From: Paraburkholderia heleia NBRC 101817 | GTDB taxonomy: Bacteria > Pseudomonadota > Gammaproteobacteria > Burkholderiales > Burkholderiaceae | Length of the DNA: 64,000 nt | Reading direction: 5' to 3' | Assembly (NCBI RefSeq): GCF_000739775.1 | Contig: NZ_BBJH01000011.1 | Span: 1-64,000, forward strand | Shown here: positions 35,271 to 44,672 of the stretch, piece after piece | Layout of the letters: every line of letters starts with the position of its first letter | How positions within the stretch are numbered: position 1 is the first letter of the stretch | Made by a program: the position numbers and the translations under genes | Notes under the pieces: generated by a model | What the model was told of the DNA's origin: nothing | The model's input: only the letters and a program-made list of their open reading frames with translations | Databases searched by the model: none

Positions 35271-36737
35271 ATGGCTTCCAGAATCAACCGCGGCAACGCA
35301 ATCGGCCCGGTTTCCGTGTGTCTGTGCGACAAGGCGCTGGCGGAGTTTGCCAATCGCCGCATCAGCGCCGATCTGGCGCGGCGCGGCTTCCTGATCGGCA
35401 TGGGTGCATCCCTGTTGAGCGCGGTGCTGCCCGAGTTCAGCAGCGCGCAGCAGCCCGGCGCCGCAGCGCCCGCCCAGCCCACGACATTCACGAACTTTCG
35501 CCTGTTCGACGGCAAGTCGGCGGCGCTGCAGGACGGCCTGTCCCTCGTCGTCGACGGCAACCGCATCTCGCAGCTGCGGCGGGGCTCGCCTGATACGCGG
35601 ACCGCGTCGGGTGGCCGCGTGATCGACTGCGGCGGCAAGGTGATGATGCCGGGCCTCATCGACATGCACTGGCATTCGCTTCTCGCCGCGGTCCCGATCG
35701 CGACCATCCTTCAGTCCGACCTGAATTTCGTCTACCTGGCCGCGGGCGCGGAGGCCCAGCGCACACTCTTGCGCGGCTTCACGACCATTCGCGACGCCGG
35801 CGGTCCCGCGTTCGCCCTGAAGCAGGCCATCGACGCCGGCATGCTGAGCGGCCCGCGCATTTACCCCTGCGGCGCGATGATCACCACGACGGGCGGCCAC
35901 GGCGACTTTCGTCTGCTGACCGACGTGCCGCGCACGAGTGGCCAGATCAGCGAGATCGAACGAACTGGCGCTGCCGCCATTGCCGATTCGGCCGACGAAG
36001 TGCGCCTGCGTGTGCGCGAGCAGTTCATGATGGGCGCCACACAGATCAAGATCGTGGGCTGCGGCGGCGTTTCCACGCCGCGCAGTCCGCTCGACATGCT
36101 CACGTTCACCGAGCCCCAACTGAAAGCCGCGGTGGAAACGGCGTCCGACTGGGGTACCTACGTGCTCGTGCATGCCTACACGCCGGAAGCGGTGAAGCGC
36201 TCGGTGGCTGCCGGCGCGCAATGCGTCGAGCACGGACATCTCATCGACGACCGCACCGCCGAAGTTCTGGCGAAGAACGGCACATGGTTGAGCACGCAAC
36301 CGTTTACCAGCGAAGAGGATGTGGCGCCGTTGGCGCCGTCGAGCCGCGAGAAGTTTCTCGAGGTAACGGCCGGGACCGACAACATGTACAAGCTCGCGCG
36401 CAAGCATGGGCTCAAGGTGGCGTTCGGCACGGATTTGATTTTTTCGCAGGCGCTGGCCACGCGGCAAGGCACGATGCTCGGGCACATGACGCGCTGGTAT
36501 TCGAATGCCGAGGCATTGCGCATGGCCACTGCCACGAACGGGCAGTTGCTCGCGCTGGCGGGCGAGCGCAATCCGTATCCGCACAAGCTTGGCGTGCTGG
36601 AGGAGGGCGCGTACGCGGATCTGCTGATCGTGGCGGGCGACCCGCTTCAGGACATGACGTTGCTGGCCAGGCCCGATCAGAACTTAAGCCTGATCATGAA
36701 GGATGGCCGGGTCTACAAGGATGCGCTGAAGGCGTGA
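35271..36737 (+). CDS. Tat-exported metal-dependent amidohydrolase
   Basis: A 488-residue amidohydrolase (imidazolonepropionase/prolidase-like branch). A twin-arginine motif, ARRGFLIG at residues 36-43, is followed by a hydrophobic stretch and a cleavage region near SSAQQPG, indicating export of a folded metalloenzyme. The n-region before it is unusually long (about 36 residues). Metal ligands: His134 and His136 in LIDMHWHS, Lys in IKIVGCGG, His in VLVHAYTPEA and EHGHLID, and Asp in VAFGTDLIF. The family hydrolyses amides, Xaa-Pro dipeptides and similar; substrate unknown. Confidence 0.87.
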   Translation: MASRINRGNAIGPVSVCLCDKALAEFANRRISADLARRGFLIGMGASLLSAVLPEFSSAQQPGAAAPAQPTTFTNFRLFDGKSAALQDGLSLVVDGNRISQLRRGSPDTRTASGGRVIDCGGKVMMPGLIDMHWHSLLAAVPIATILQSDLNFVYLAAGAEAQRTLLRGFTTIRDAGGPAFALKQAIDAGMLSGPRIYPCGAMITTTGGHGDFRLLTDVPRTSGQISEIERTGAAAIADSADEVRLRVREQFMMGATQIKIVGCGGVSTPRSPLDMLTFTEPQLKAAVETASDWGTYVLVHAYTPEAVKRSVAAGAQCVEHGHLIDDRTAEVLAKNGTWLSTQPFTSEEDVAPLAPSSREKFLEVTAGTDNMYKLARKHGLKVAFGTDLIFSQALATRQGTMLGHMTRWYSNAEALRMATATNGQLLALAGERNPYPHKLGVLEEGAYADLLIVAGDPLQDMTLLARPDQNLSLIMKDGRVYKDALKA

Positions 36738-37216
36738 GACTGCGGGGCGCGGGCCCTTCGCGTCATCAGGGCCAGTAACCGAACCCCGGCATCGCGATCG
36801 CGATTTGGCACGCAAATCGAAGGCCAAAACAGCCCGCACGGGCATGGCGAACGCCCCGTTCATGGCGTATTAGCCACAATGCCCCACACGATTTCTGTAT
36901 CAAGATGTCACGGCGTGGGGACGCATCAGGCGGGTACATTTGCCTGCGCGGTGCAGCCATCATGGCACGTCCAGAGGCCCCCCGGAGGGGGTCGAAATCC
37001 CGCCTGTCCAAATCCGCCATCTGGCCGATTCTGCCGGTTGAACTTCGCGGCGAAGTAGCCCATATTCAAAACGACTATTTGTTACACCCGTCCAGCGATC
37101 CGCGCAATACAGTAGGGACTACAGTCGATACTTCGAATCCGTGCCGCCTGGTTGCCTCCGCTGCGACGCGCACCAGTCGCCGGTAGCCAACCCGAAACCA
37201 TCCTGTCAAAGCTTCC
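36738..37216. other. Intergenic region without a convincing gene
   Basis: No open frame here has an SD or family resemblance. A short GC hairpin (GGCCCCC facing GGGGGTC) lies near 36980. An AT-richer stretch around 37065-37090 is the likely promoter area of the zinc-ribbon membrane protein. Confidence 0.5.
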
Positions 37217-38464
37217 ATGCCTGCAATGTTCAACGAACCTGGCCGCGCCAAGTCTGGTCCGTGGGGATGTCCATACTGCGGGACCGGTTTTAATGCGCCA
37301 CTGATGATCTGCCCTCAGTGCGGCGCGAAGCAGCTTTCATCCGGCCCGCGCATGTCGCCGGCAAGCGAACCCGCCGCGCCCGAATGGCACGATGGTTTCG
37401 CGCGCCATGCGCGCACGGAATGGAACCCTTCCGCATTCAGTTTCAGTGGTGCGCCGCGCGACAGCGATTACGAGCTGCGCGATGAAGCGCCTCGAGCGCA
37501 ACGTTCGTGGATGCCTTTCTATGCGATCGGCAGCGTGGTGTCGATCGCGTTCCTGCTGACCGCTTACATGATTTCGCACCGGACCGAGCGGGAGCCGGCC
37601 CTGGGCGCCCAGATCGTGGAGGGTGCGATCCTCGGACCCAAGGCCACATCGGCCGCGCATGACACGAAGCCGCACACGGTGCGCAGTGTGCCGCCGGTAG
37701 CCGTCGCGCAGTTGCCGCCTCCGGTTGCCAGCGCGCCATCTGCTCCCGTTGCCAGTGTGCCGCCTCCGGTCGTCAGCGTGAAGCCGCCCGCTGTCAATAC
37801 GGCGCCGCCGCCCGTCGTGGCTCATGTCGCGCCGCCCGTACCGGCGCCCCAACCGATGCCTGCTCAGGCGCCGCCGCCGCGTACCGCGACGACCGCGACG
37901 GCTCGTGCGGAGACCGTGCCGTCGAGCGTTGCCGCGCGAAAGAGCGCTGCCGAAGAACGCGCGCTAGCCGCAGCGAAGGTCAAGGCGGACAAGGCCAACG
38001 CGGAGAAGGTCGCTGCAGCGAAAGCCAACGCAGAGAAGGTTGCCGCGGCGAAGGCCGCCGCCGATGCGCGTGCCGGCGTCTCGAGAAACCTGGCGATTGC
38101 GCGCGCGAGCCTCGACAAGAACAGCCTCGGACCCGCGCGCAGCGCAATCAATTCCGCGCTCGCGGAGCAGCCCGGCAACGGCTCCGCGCTGCAAATGCAG
38201 GCCGAATTGACGTCGCGCGAAGATCAGCGCGATTCGCTGCTTGGCTACGCGCGGCTTTGCGCGCGTGACGGGCGGTGGGTGTGCGCCTGGCATAACGCGG
38301 GACACGCACTGACCGTCGATTCGTCGAGCGGCGAAGCGCGTGAGATCCTCTCGCGTTCAATCGCGGCTCAGGGCGCTGGCAACATGGCACAGGGACCTGG
38401 CCCCGCGGCCACGATGAGACAGGTGGACTCGGGCCCTCCGGGGCCGCCGATCGATCCCAACTGA
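37217..38464 (+). CDS. Zinc-ribbon, single-helix, proline-rich membrane protein
   Basis: A 415-residue protein of unusual layout. Residues 18-35 form a zinc ribbon (CPYC and CPQC). A single membrane helix lies at about 99-119. Next comes a Pro/Val/Ala-rich stretch (about 155-225), then an Ala/Lys/Glu-rich, probably coiled-coil segment (about 235-285) with a near-exact repeat of ANAEKVAAAK, and a helical C-terminal region (about 285-385) with NSALAEQPGNGSALQMQAEL, reminiscent of a TPR. The ribbon is cytosolic if the helix inserts N-in. ATGs at 37217 and 37226 are both possible. No known function; TonB-like spanning or assembly scaffolding are guesses. Confidence 0.8.
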   Translation: MPAMFNEPGRAKSGPWGCPYCGTGFNAPLMICPQCGAKQLSSGPRMSPASEPAAPEWHDGFARHARTEWNPSAFSFSGAPRDSDYELRDEAPRAQRSWMPFYAIGSVVSIAFLLTAYMISHRTEREPALGAQIVEGAILGPKATSAAHDTKPHTVRSVPPVAVAQLPPPVASAPSAPVASVPPPVVSVKPPAVNTAPPPVVAHVAPPVPAPQPMPAQAPPPRTATTATARAETVPSSVAARKSAAEERALAAAKVKADKANAEKVAAAKANAEKVAAAKAAADARAGVSRNLAIARASLDKNSLGPARSAINSALAEQPGNGSALQMQAELTSREDQRDSLLGYARLCARDGRWVCAWHNAGHALTVDSSSGEAREILSRSIAAQGAGNMAQGPGPAATMRQVDSGPPGPPIDPN

Positions 38465-38514
38465 AGAGTTCCATAGCGCAGGCGCGGGTGCGTGATGGCG
38501 GTCATGCACCCGCG

Positions 38515-39435
38515 CTAGCGTTGCCGGCTGCCCTGTTCGCTGTGGTGCTCAACCAGCCAGTTGCTGAAGTTGCGCACGCGTAGTGTGTCCTGCACTTCGG
38601 GCCGCACGTCGAGCCAGTATCCCGAAGGCCCCACCACTTCCACGTCGCTCAACTGCACCAGTGTGCCGCTCTCCAGTTCGGGCGCGATCATGTGCCGGTC
38701 GGCAACGGCGATACCCAGACCGGCCACTGCCGCGTGGATGACCTGATCGAGCGTGCTGAACTCCAGTTCCCCGCGCGGCGCGATTGGCACGTCGAGCGCT
38801 GCGGCTTCGAGCCACGCTTCCCAGACCAGCAGGCGCCGGTCGATATCGAGGATATAGAGCCACGGATGCTGCGCGAGGATCTCGCGCAACGCGGTTTGAT
38901 CGACGGCCGCCTGGCTGAACTCGCGCGCCGCGCCGACCAGTACGTGGCGCTCGCGCATGAGCAGCGTGCTCTGGCCGCCCGTCAGCGGTTCCATGCCGAA
39001 GCGGATCTGGCAGTCCTCGTTGCGCTCCGTGCCGTGCAGCGGCCCGTATTCGTTGGTGATGGAGATGCGCAAGTCGGGGTGGCGCACCTGGAAATCGCGC
39101 AGGCGCGGCGTGAGCCAGCGCGTGGCGAGCGTGGGCGCGGCGTTCAGGCTGAGCAGGCTGTTCGACGGATCGGCGCGGATCGTGTCGAGCGTATGGGCGA
39201 TACTGTCGAACGCGGCCTGCAGCGTTGGCAGCAGGCGCTTGCCCGCAGCCGTGATTTCGAGCCGGTGATGATGCCGCATGAAGAGCGGCGTGCCGAGATA
39301 GTCTTCGAGCAGGCGAATCTGGCGGCTGATTGCTCCCTGGGTCACGTGCAGGTTCTGCGCGGCCCGGGTGAAGCTGAGCGTGCGGCTCGCCTCCTCGAAT
39401 GAGCGCAGTGCCGATAAAGAGGGTAGGCGGCGCAT
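38515..39435 (-). CDS. LysR-family regulator, GcvA-like
   Basis: A 306-residue LysR regulator: FTRAAQNLHVTQGAISRQIR helix-turn-helix at residues 22-41, and a co-inducer domain with NAAPTLATRWLTPRLRDF and AVAGLGIAVADRHMIAPEL. A GAGG site precedes the ATG. It lies downstream of the porin gene on the same strand, separated by a strong hairpin, and may control the porin/binding-protein/enolase-family group upstream. Confidence 0.9.
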   Translation of the reverse strand: MRRLPSLSALRSFEEASRTLSFTRAAQNLHVTQGAISRQIRLLEDYLGTPLFMRHHHRLEITAAGKRLLPTLQAAFDSIAHTLDTIRADPSNSLLSLNAAPTLATRWLTPRLRDFQVRHPDLRISITNEYGPLHGTERNEDCQIRFGMEPLTGGQSTLLMRERHVLVGAAREFSQAAVDQTALREILAQHPWLYILDIDRRLLVWEAWLEAAALDVPIAPRGELEFSTLDQVIHAAVAGLGIAVADRHMIAPELESGTLVQLSDVEVVGPSGYWLDVRPEVQDTLRVRNFSNWLVEHHSEQGSRQR

Positions 39436-39455
39436 GCAAGCCTCGCGATGCAGGA

Positions 39456-39489
39456 GCGCCGACGCATTTCATTCGCGTCGGCGCGTTTT
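39456..39489. terminator. Strong hairpin between porin and LysR genes
   Basis: GCGCCGACGC and GCGTCGGCGC form a perfect 10-bp stem with a 9-base loop. On the plus strand it is followed by GTTTTC; on the minus strand, where the porin is transcribed, no T-run follows. It most likely ends the porin transcript. Confidence 0.55.
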
Positions 39490-39515
39490 CAGTGACAAGG
39501 ATGACGTGAAATACG

Positions 39516-40652
39516 TTAGAACGCGTGCGTGATCCCCACACGGGCGACGGCCTGGTTGTCGGTGCCCGAGGGGTTGAAGCCCGTGATCTGCGCATTTTCT
39601 GCCGAGCCCGCCGCGTGCTGGTACACGCCCATCGCATAGAGCGACGTGCGCTTCGACAGCGCGTACTGGCCGATCAGGTTGACCTGGTGATACTTCGGCG
39701 AGCTGTCGGTGGCATGGTCCTGGCCCACCGTGTACGTGTAGCCCGCGCCCACGGTGAAGGCGGGCGTCACGGCATAGGTGCCGGCCACTTCGAAGTTCTG
39801 GAAGTGCAGGTCGCCGCTGCCGGTGGCAGACGAGAAGTCCACGTTCGAGTAGTTCGTCATCAGCTTGAGGCTGCCGATCACATACGACGCACCGGCCGAG
39901 AGGATGCCCTGATAGCGGGCGTTGGCGAGCGCGTCGCCGAATATCGGGTTCACGAAGCTGCCGCCGCTGCCATAACCGGCCACCGCCGTGATCGGATCGT
40001 TCACGCGCAGATACCCCACGCCTGCGCTGAAGGAGCCGGCCGTGTAGGCCGCTGCCGCGCTATACGAGGCGTTGTTCGAGAACTGGCCCGCCTGGCCGCC
40101 GAACGAATAGTGGCCTTCGAACTGGAAGCCGGCGAGCACCGGGCTCACGTATTTCACGGCGTTGTTGACAGGGAATCCGTTATCGAGGTTGTCCATGTCG
40201 TTCGGGTGGGCGAAATACCAGCCGCCGTAGTTGCCGTTCAGTGAAAACGGCTCGATCAGGTCGACGGTGGCGTCCCATTGTTTGCCGAAGGTCACCTGGC
40301 CGTATCGATCCGACTTGAAGCCGACGTAGGCGTTACGCGAAAACGCGAGACCGTCGCCCAGCCCGCCCGTTGCCGCATTGAAGCCGCTTTCGAGCCGAAA
40401 GATCGCGGCGTAGCCGCCGCCCAGATCTTCAGTGCCGCGCAGACCCCAGCGGCTGCCGGCCGGCACGCCGCTTTGCATCTGCACGAGCTTGCTGCCGGTG
40501 CCCGGCACGAGCTGGCCGTTCGCGCCGCTCGCCACATTGCTGGCGTAGTCCACGCCGAGATCGACGATGCCGTACAGCGTCACGCTGCTTTGCGCGTGAG
40601 CGAGCGCTGCGGCGAGCGTCAGCGGCAGCGCCGCAAGAATCTTCTTTTTCAT
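39516..40652 (-). CDS. Outer-membrane porin, Burkholderia trimeric type
   Basis: A 378-residue porin of the Gram-negative OmpC-like beta-barrel family. The signal peptide MKKKILAALPLTLAAALAHA is followed by the diagnostic SSVTLYGIVDLGVDYASN. Internal hallmarks are SRWGLRGTEDLGGGYAAIF, VGFKSDRYGQVTFGKQWDAT and a C-terminal strand ending in Phe (ARVGITHAF), as needed for Bam-dependent assembly. A very good SD (AAGGAGACTTAA) precedes the ATG. It follows the orphan betaine-type binding protein by 81 bp; the pairing suggests a dedicated outer-membrane entry route for the same solute, though it may also have its own promoter. Confidence 0.92.
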   Translation of the reverse strand: MKKKILAALPLTLAAALAHAQSSVTLYGIVDLGVDYASNVASGANGQLVPGTGSKLVQMQSGVPAGSRWGLRGTEDLGGGYAAIFRLESGFNAATGGLGDGLAFSRNAYVGFKSDRYGQVTFGKQWDATVDLIEPFSLNGNYGGWYFAHPNDMDNLDNGFPVNNAVKYVSPVLAGFQFEGHYSFGGQAGQFSNNASYSAAAAYTAGSFSAGVGYLRVNDPITAVAGYGSGGSFVNPIFGDALANARYQGILSAGASYVIGSLKLMTNYSNVDFSSATGSGDLHFQNFEVAGTYAVTPAFTVGAGYTYTVGQDHATDSSPKYHQVNLIGQYALSKRTSLYAMGVYQHAAGSAENAQITGFNPSGTDNQAVARVGITHAF

Positions 40653-40733
40653 TTAAGTCTCCTTATCATGGAGCCGCGTTGCGCGGCCCGGATTTTCTCG
40701 TTGGAATCGTTTATCTCATGCGGCGCATTGCCA

Positions 40734-41774
40734 TTACGCGCCGAGCGACTTCTGCACCTTCTGTGCGACATCGGCGGGCACCCAGGTCTTCCACATGTCG
40801 GGGTGCTGCCTGAGGAATTTGAGCGCTTCGTCCTGGGCATCGACCTTATGCTCGGTCATGTTGAGAATCGTCGTATTCAGCAAGTCGATAGGGAAGCTCA
40901 CCTTCGAGAAGAACGCCATCACGTCGGGCTCGGCCTGATAGAACGGCGTCGAAACGCCGATCTTCAACTGCGAGACCAGATACGACGACGCGCACGGCTG
41001 TGTGCTGCCGGCATCGCGCAGCGTCTTCCAGCATGCTTCATTGAACGGCGGCATCTTGAGCTGCACGAACTTGTACTTCGCCATCAGCGCGGCCGGCTCC
41101 CAGTAGTACGTGAGAATCGGCTTGCCGCGCGCGTAGGCCGAGGAGATGGCCGCGTCGAGCGCCGCGCCCATGCCGGGCCGGAAGTTCGTGTAGGTGTCGT
41201 CGAGCTTGAGCAGCTTGAGCAAGCGCGTATTGACGCGTTCGCAGTCCCAGCCCGAGGGGCAGTTGAGGAAGCGGCCGCGATCCGGTTCCTCGTCGTCCAC
41301 GAAAAGGCCCTTGTATTTCGGCAGATCGGTCACGGACTGAAGGTCGGGCGCGCTTGCCTTGATGCCGCGCTTCGTGTCGCCGTGCACCACATAGTCGGGC
41401 ACGTACCAGCCTTCCTTCGTGCCGCCCGGCAGCGTGTCGCCCACCAGCTTGACCGAGCCTGCCTTGACGGCGCCCGCAATGATCTCCGAGCGGCCCGTCC
41501 ATTGCTCGGCCCAAACCTGCAGGTCGTTGCGCGAGAGCGCCGTTTCGGTGGCCGCCGTGCTGCCGGGTACGGTGTCGGTCTGGCAGCGATAGCCGTTCTT
41601 GAGGATGTAGCGCAGCACTTCGCTCGTGAAGTTGCCGCTTTCCCATGTGATGCCCGCGAAGCGCACGGGTTTGCCCGCGCTGCACCAGGTGCCGGCGGCG
41701 TGCGCCGGCAACGCGGCGAGGGCGAGCGGCGCGGCGAGGCAGGCCGCGCGCAAGAGGGTGGTCAGGCGTTTCAT
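40734..41774 (-). CDS. Orphan glycine betaine/choline-type periplasmic binding protein
   Basis: A 346-residue OpuAC/ProX-type binding protein, homologous over its full length to the one at 19570 (shared DLQVWAEQWTGRS, KEGWYVPDYVVHGD, GWDCERVN). The signal peptide MKRLTTLLRAACLAAPLALA runs to about ALPAHAAG. I chose the ATG at 41774 because GGAGACACGCA precedes it and the signal peptide begins there. No ATPase or permease gene is adjacent, so it must share the transporter at 17586-19485 or another one. Its neighbours, an enolase-superfamily enzyme and a porin, point to uptake of a related but different quaternary-amine solute. Confidence 0.87.
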   Translation of the reverse strand: MKRLTTLLRAACLAAPLALAALPAHAAGTWCSAGKPVRFAGITWESGNFTSEVLRYILKNGYRCQTDTVPGSTAATETALSRNDLQVWAEQWTGRSEIIAGAVKAGSVKLVGDTLPGGTKEGWYVPDYVVHGDTKRGIKASAPDLQSVTDLPKYKGLFVDDEEPDRGRFLNCPSGWDCERVNTRLLKLLKLDDTYTNFRPGMGAALDAAISSAYARGKPILTYYWEPAALMAKYKFVQLKMPPFNEACWKTLRDAGSTQPCASSYLVSQLKIGVSTPFYQAEPDVMAFFSKVSFPIDLLNTTILNMTEHKVDAQDEALKFLRQHPDMWKTWVPADVAQKVQKSLGA

Positions 41775-41857
41775 TGCGTGTCTCCGTTTTATTGAAATGT
41801 TTCGGAATGCTTTAGATGTGGGCAGGCATCTCGTTCGTGTTGCGGCCCAGTGAGTCT

Positions 41858-42988
41858 TCAGTCGTAACGGCTGTCGTGTGCGCGTGTCGCGGCGAGCATG
41901 GCTTCGTCGAGCTCGACGCCAAGGCCCGGCGTATCGCTCAACTCGATCCAGCCGTTCGCGTCGATGTCGATCACGTGCTTGATCGGGAAGTCGCGCCGCG
42001 CCGGCGTCCATTCGGGCGGGTCATACGGAAACTCGACGAACGGCGCGTTGCCCGCACCCGCCACCACATGGAGGTTCGCCGCGAGGCCGATGCCGTTACC
42101 CCATGTATGCGGCGTGAACACCTTGCCATGCGCTTCCACTTGCGCCGCGAGCCGCCGCGCGCCTTCCATGCCGAGCGTGCAGACGACATCGGGTTGATAA
42201 ACGTCGAGGCAATCGTGCTCGAGGAGCGCCGCGAATTCGTGCGCGTCGCGCGTCATCTCGCCGCCTGCGATCCGCACTTCCGTTTGTTTGCGCAACTGCG
42301 CGTGACCCGCATAGTCGCCGCGATGCAGCGGTTCCTCGACCCAGTACACGCGATGCTTTTCGATCTGGCGAATCACGGCGAGCGCTTCGTCGGCGCGCCA
42401 AGGCGCCTGGGTATCCCACGGCATGCGCCAGCCCTGGTTGCAATCCACCATCAGTTCGATGTTCTCGCCTGCGGCTTCGCGCACGGCGGCGAGCGCGGCG
42501 AGATCGTCGGCGAGAGTCGGGCGGCCGAAGCGCACCTTGAGTGCCGGAAAGCCGCGCGCGACGGCATGCTCGGCCCACTGCGCCATCCCTTCGAGCGTGC
42601 GATGCACGCCCGAGGACGCATAAGCACGCACGCGCTTCGAACGGCCGCCGGCCATTTGCCAGCACGGCTCGCCGCGAATCTTCCCTGCGAGGTCCCAGAG
42701 TGCGACGTCGAGCGGCCAGAGGCGCCCCGCGTGGAAGCTCAGGTTCTCGAGCACGGCCGAGTGCCGCGCGAGGTCGAGCGGGTCGGCGCCGATGAAGAGG
42801 TCGCGGTAGTCGTCGAAGCCGTACATCGCGTCGCCGGAGCCGATGCCAACGCGGCCTTTGTCGTCTTCCACGCGCACGATCGTCGCCGGGAAGGCGCGCC
42901 GCGGGCGGCTGTCCCACGAGGCGGGGAACGGCGGGGCGAGCGGCAGCCGGTGCTGGCTCACGGTGATGCGGGCGATGCGGTTCGTCAT
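41858..42988 (-). CDS. Enolase-superfamily (mandelate racemase-type) enzyme
   Basis: A 376-residue MR/MLE-family enzyme. Barrel motifs: ALKVRFGRP (Lys/Arg on strand two), MVDCNQGW (metal Asp), YWVEEPLH and AGGEMT (metal Glu residues), [18 protein letters not shown] (strand-seven His). The KxR plus His pattern suggests the mandelate-racemase subgroup, hence dehydration or epimerisation of a hydroxy acid. The ATG at 42988 ([10 protein letters not shown]) starts at the capping domain; a start at 43021 adds 11 atypical residues. It is the first gene of a minus-strand group with the betaine-type binding protein and porin, divergent from a MocR regulator. Confidence 0.83.
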   Translation of the reverse strand: MTNRIARITVSQHRLPLAPPFPASWDSRPRRAFPATIVRVEDDKGRVGIGSGDAMYGFDDYRDLFIGADPLDLARHSAVLENLSFHAGRLWPLDVALWDLAGKIRGEPCWQMAGGRSKRVRAYASSGVHRTLEGMAQWAEHAVARGFPALKVRFGRPTLADDLAALAAVREAAGENIELMVDCNQGWRMPWDTQAPWRADEALAVIRQIEKHRVYWVEEPLHRGDYAGHAQLRKQTEVRIAGGEMTRDAHEFAALLEHDCLDVYQPDVVCTLGMEGARRLAAQVEAHGKVFTPHTWGNGIGLAANLHVVAGAGNAPFVEFPYDPPEWTPARRDFPIKHVIDIDANGWIELSDTPGLGVELDEAMLAATRAHDSRYD

Positions 42989-43130
42989 GGCGCGTGGGGC
43001 GCCGCCCGGGGCGTGCAGCATGGCGTGACTCGCGTCTGAAGATACGCATGCCGCGCGCCGTGGGGCGAGCGATTGTCTCCTTGGCCTTGTCAGGCGTTAC
43101 GGCATCCTAGAGGGTCAATTTCGTGCGCTC

Positions 43131-43165
43131 AATGAAGTCAATTGAAGTAAATGACAGCCTTCATT
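43131..43165. promoter_or_regulatory. Candidate MocR operator in divergent promoter
   Basis: TGAAGTCAAT (43133-43142) is followed directly by TGAAGTAAAT (43143-43152), a helically phased direct repeat differing in one base. AATGAAG (43131-43137) also forms an inverted repeat with CTTCATT (43159-43165). The element lies in the 250-bp gap between the enolase-family gene and the MocR gene. The rest of the gap shows no gene. Confidence 0.45.
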
Positions 43166-43238
43166 TCCGCGGATTGGGCGCGATAATGACGCAGCCGTCG
43201 CGCCGTGCCGCGGCGTGCCTGTCTCCTTCGGGAAAACC

Positions 43239-44672
43239 ATGAATGGCTGGATGCCCACGCTCTCGCGCAGCAGCGAACCCAAGTACCGGTCGATCGCCCA
43301 GGCCTATTCGCAGGCCATTCACGGCGGCCAGATGCTGCCCGGAGAAAAGCTGCCCGCGCACCGGCTGCTGGCGAAGAAGCTCAACGTCACGACCGGCACC
43401 GTGAGCCGCGCTTATGCGGAGCTGGAGCGCGGCGGCCTCGTGGTGGCGCGCGTGGGCGACGGCACCTATGTGGCCGAGCCCGACGCCGATGGGGTGCGCA
43501 TCCAGGACCGTATGCGCCCCGCGCCCGAGTCCAGCGAGCGGGCCGCGGCGATCATGCCGGGTGCGCCGGGGCGGCTGATCGATCTCGGCCAGAACGTGCC
43601 GATGCCGACCGACGAAGCCTTCCTGTTGACGCAGACCTTGCGCGAACTCGCCGCCGACGAGCGCCTGGCGGGCGAGCTGCTGCTCTATCAGCCCGAAGGC
43701 GGGCGCCGCTCGCACCGCGAGGCGGGCGCGCGCTGGCTTGCGCGCATGGGCTGCACCGTGGCCGCCGAGCGTGTGCTGGTGACCCAGGGCGCGCAGCACG
43801 GCCTTGCCTGCGTATTGCGCGCGGTGCTGCGGCCAGGCGACACGATCTTTGCCGAGGCGTTGAGCTATCCGGGCATCGTCGCGCTCGCGCGGCAGTTGCG
43901 GCTGAATCTCGTCGGCATCGAAATCGACGAGGAAGGCATCGTGCCCGCCGCGCTCGAGCGCGCGTGCGGGCTGCTCGCGCCACGCGCGCTCTTTTGCGTG
44001 CCGACGCTGCACAACCCGACCACCGCGACGCTCTCCGAAGCGCGCCGCGCGGCGATTGCCGGGATCGCCGTGCGCCATCACCTCGTCGTGATCGAAGACC
44101 TCGTGCCTGCCGCGTTGCTCGATGCGCCGCCCACGCCGCTTGCCGCGCGGCTGCCCGAGCACGGCATCGTCATCAGCAGTCTTTCGAAGGCGGTCGCGCC
44201 GGGCTTGCGCGTGGGCTACGTGCAGGCGCCGCAGGACTGGGTCGGCAAGATCCTCGCGGTGATCCGCAGCGACTGCTGGATGACTTCGCCGCTCGCAGCC
44301 GAGATTGCGGCGCGCTGGATCGTGGAGGGCGAGGTCGACCGGCTCGTCGCGCAGCAGCGCGCGCAGGTGGACGCGCGCCATGCGATCGCCGCCGAAGTGC
44401 TGGCGGACTGGACGTATCGCACCGATCCGGCGAGCCCGCATCTCTGGCTGCCGCTCGCCGAGCCGTGGCGCGCCGCCGAATTTTCCGCGGCGCTGCGTCA
44501 GGCCGGCGTGCTTGCGAAAACGGCGGACAGCTTCGTGATCGGCCGCGGGTCGGCGCCGCACGCGGTGCGCTTGAGCCTCGGTGGCGCGCGCAGCCACGAG
44601 GCGCTGCGAGAAGGGCTGGAACTGCTGGCGCGCACGCTGCGCAACGGGCCGGAAGGGCTTTATTCGGCATGA
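43239..44672 (+). CDS. MocR-type (GntR-aminotransferase) regulator
   Basis: A 477-residue regulator. An N-terminal GntR winged helix (about residues 10-80; GEKLPAHRLLAKKLNVTTGT, VSRAYAELERGGLV) is joined to a fold-type I aminotransferase-like domain (about 105-470). The PLP lysine is in SSLSKAVAPGLRVGY, and LHNPTTATLS corresponds to the NPTG cofactor loop. MocR proteins sense PLP-linked amines or amino acids and usually act on divergent genes. I used the ATG at 43239; a GTG at 43215 is possible. Divergent target: the enolase-family/binding-protein/porin group. The downstream Rieske gene is on the same strand. Confidence 0.88.
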   Translation: MNGWMPTLSRSSEPKYRSIAQAYSQAIHGGQMLPGEKLPAHRLLAKKLNVTTGTVSRAYAELERGGLVVARVGDGTYVAEPDADGVRIQDRMRPAPESSERAAAIMPGAPGRLIDLGQNVPMPTDEAFLLTQTLRELAADERLAGELLLYQPEGGRRSHREAGARWLARMGCTVAAERVLVTQGAQHGLACVLRAVLRPGDTIFAEALSYPGIVALARQLRLNLVGIEIDEEGIVPAALERACGLLAPRALFCVPTLHNPTTATLSEARRAAIAGIAVRHHLVVIEDLVPAALLDAPPTPLAARLPEHGIVISSLSKAVAPGLRVGYVQAPQDWVGKILAVIRSDCWMTSPLAAEIAARWIVEGEVDRLVAQQRAQVDARHAIAAEVLADWTYRTDPASPHLWLPLAEPWRAAEFSAALRQAGVLAKTADSFVIGRGSAPHAVRLSLGGARSHEALREGLELLARTLRNGPEGLYSA

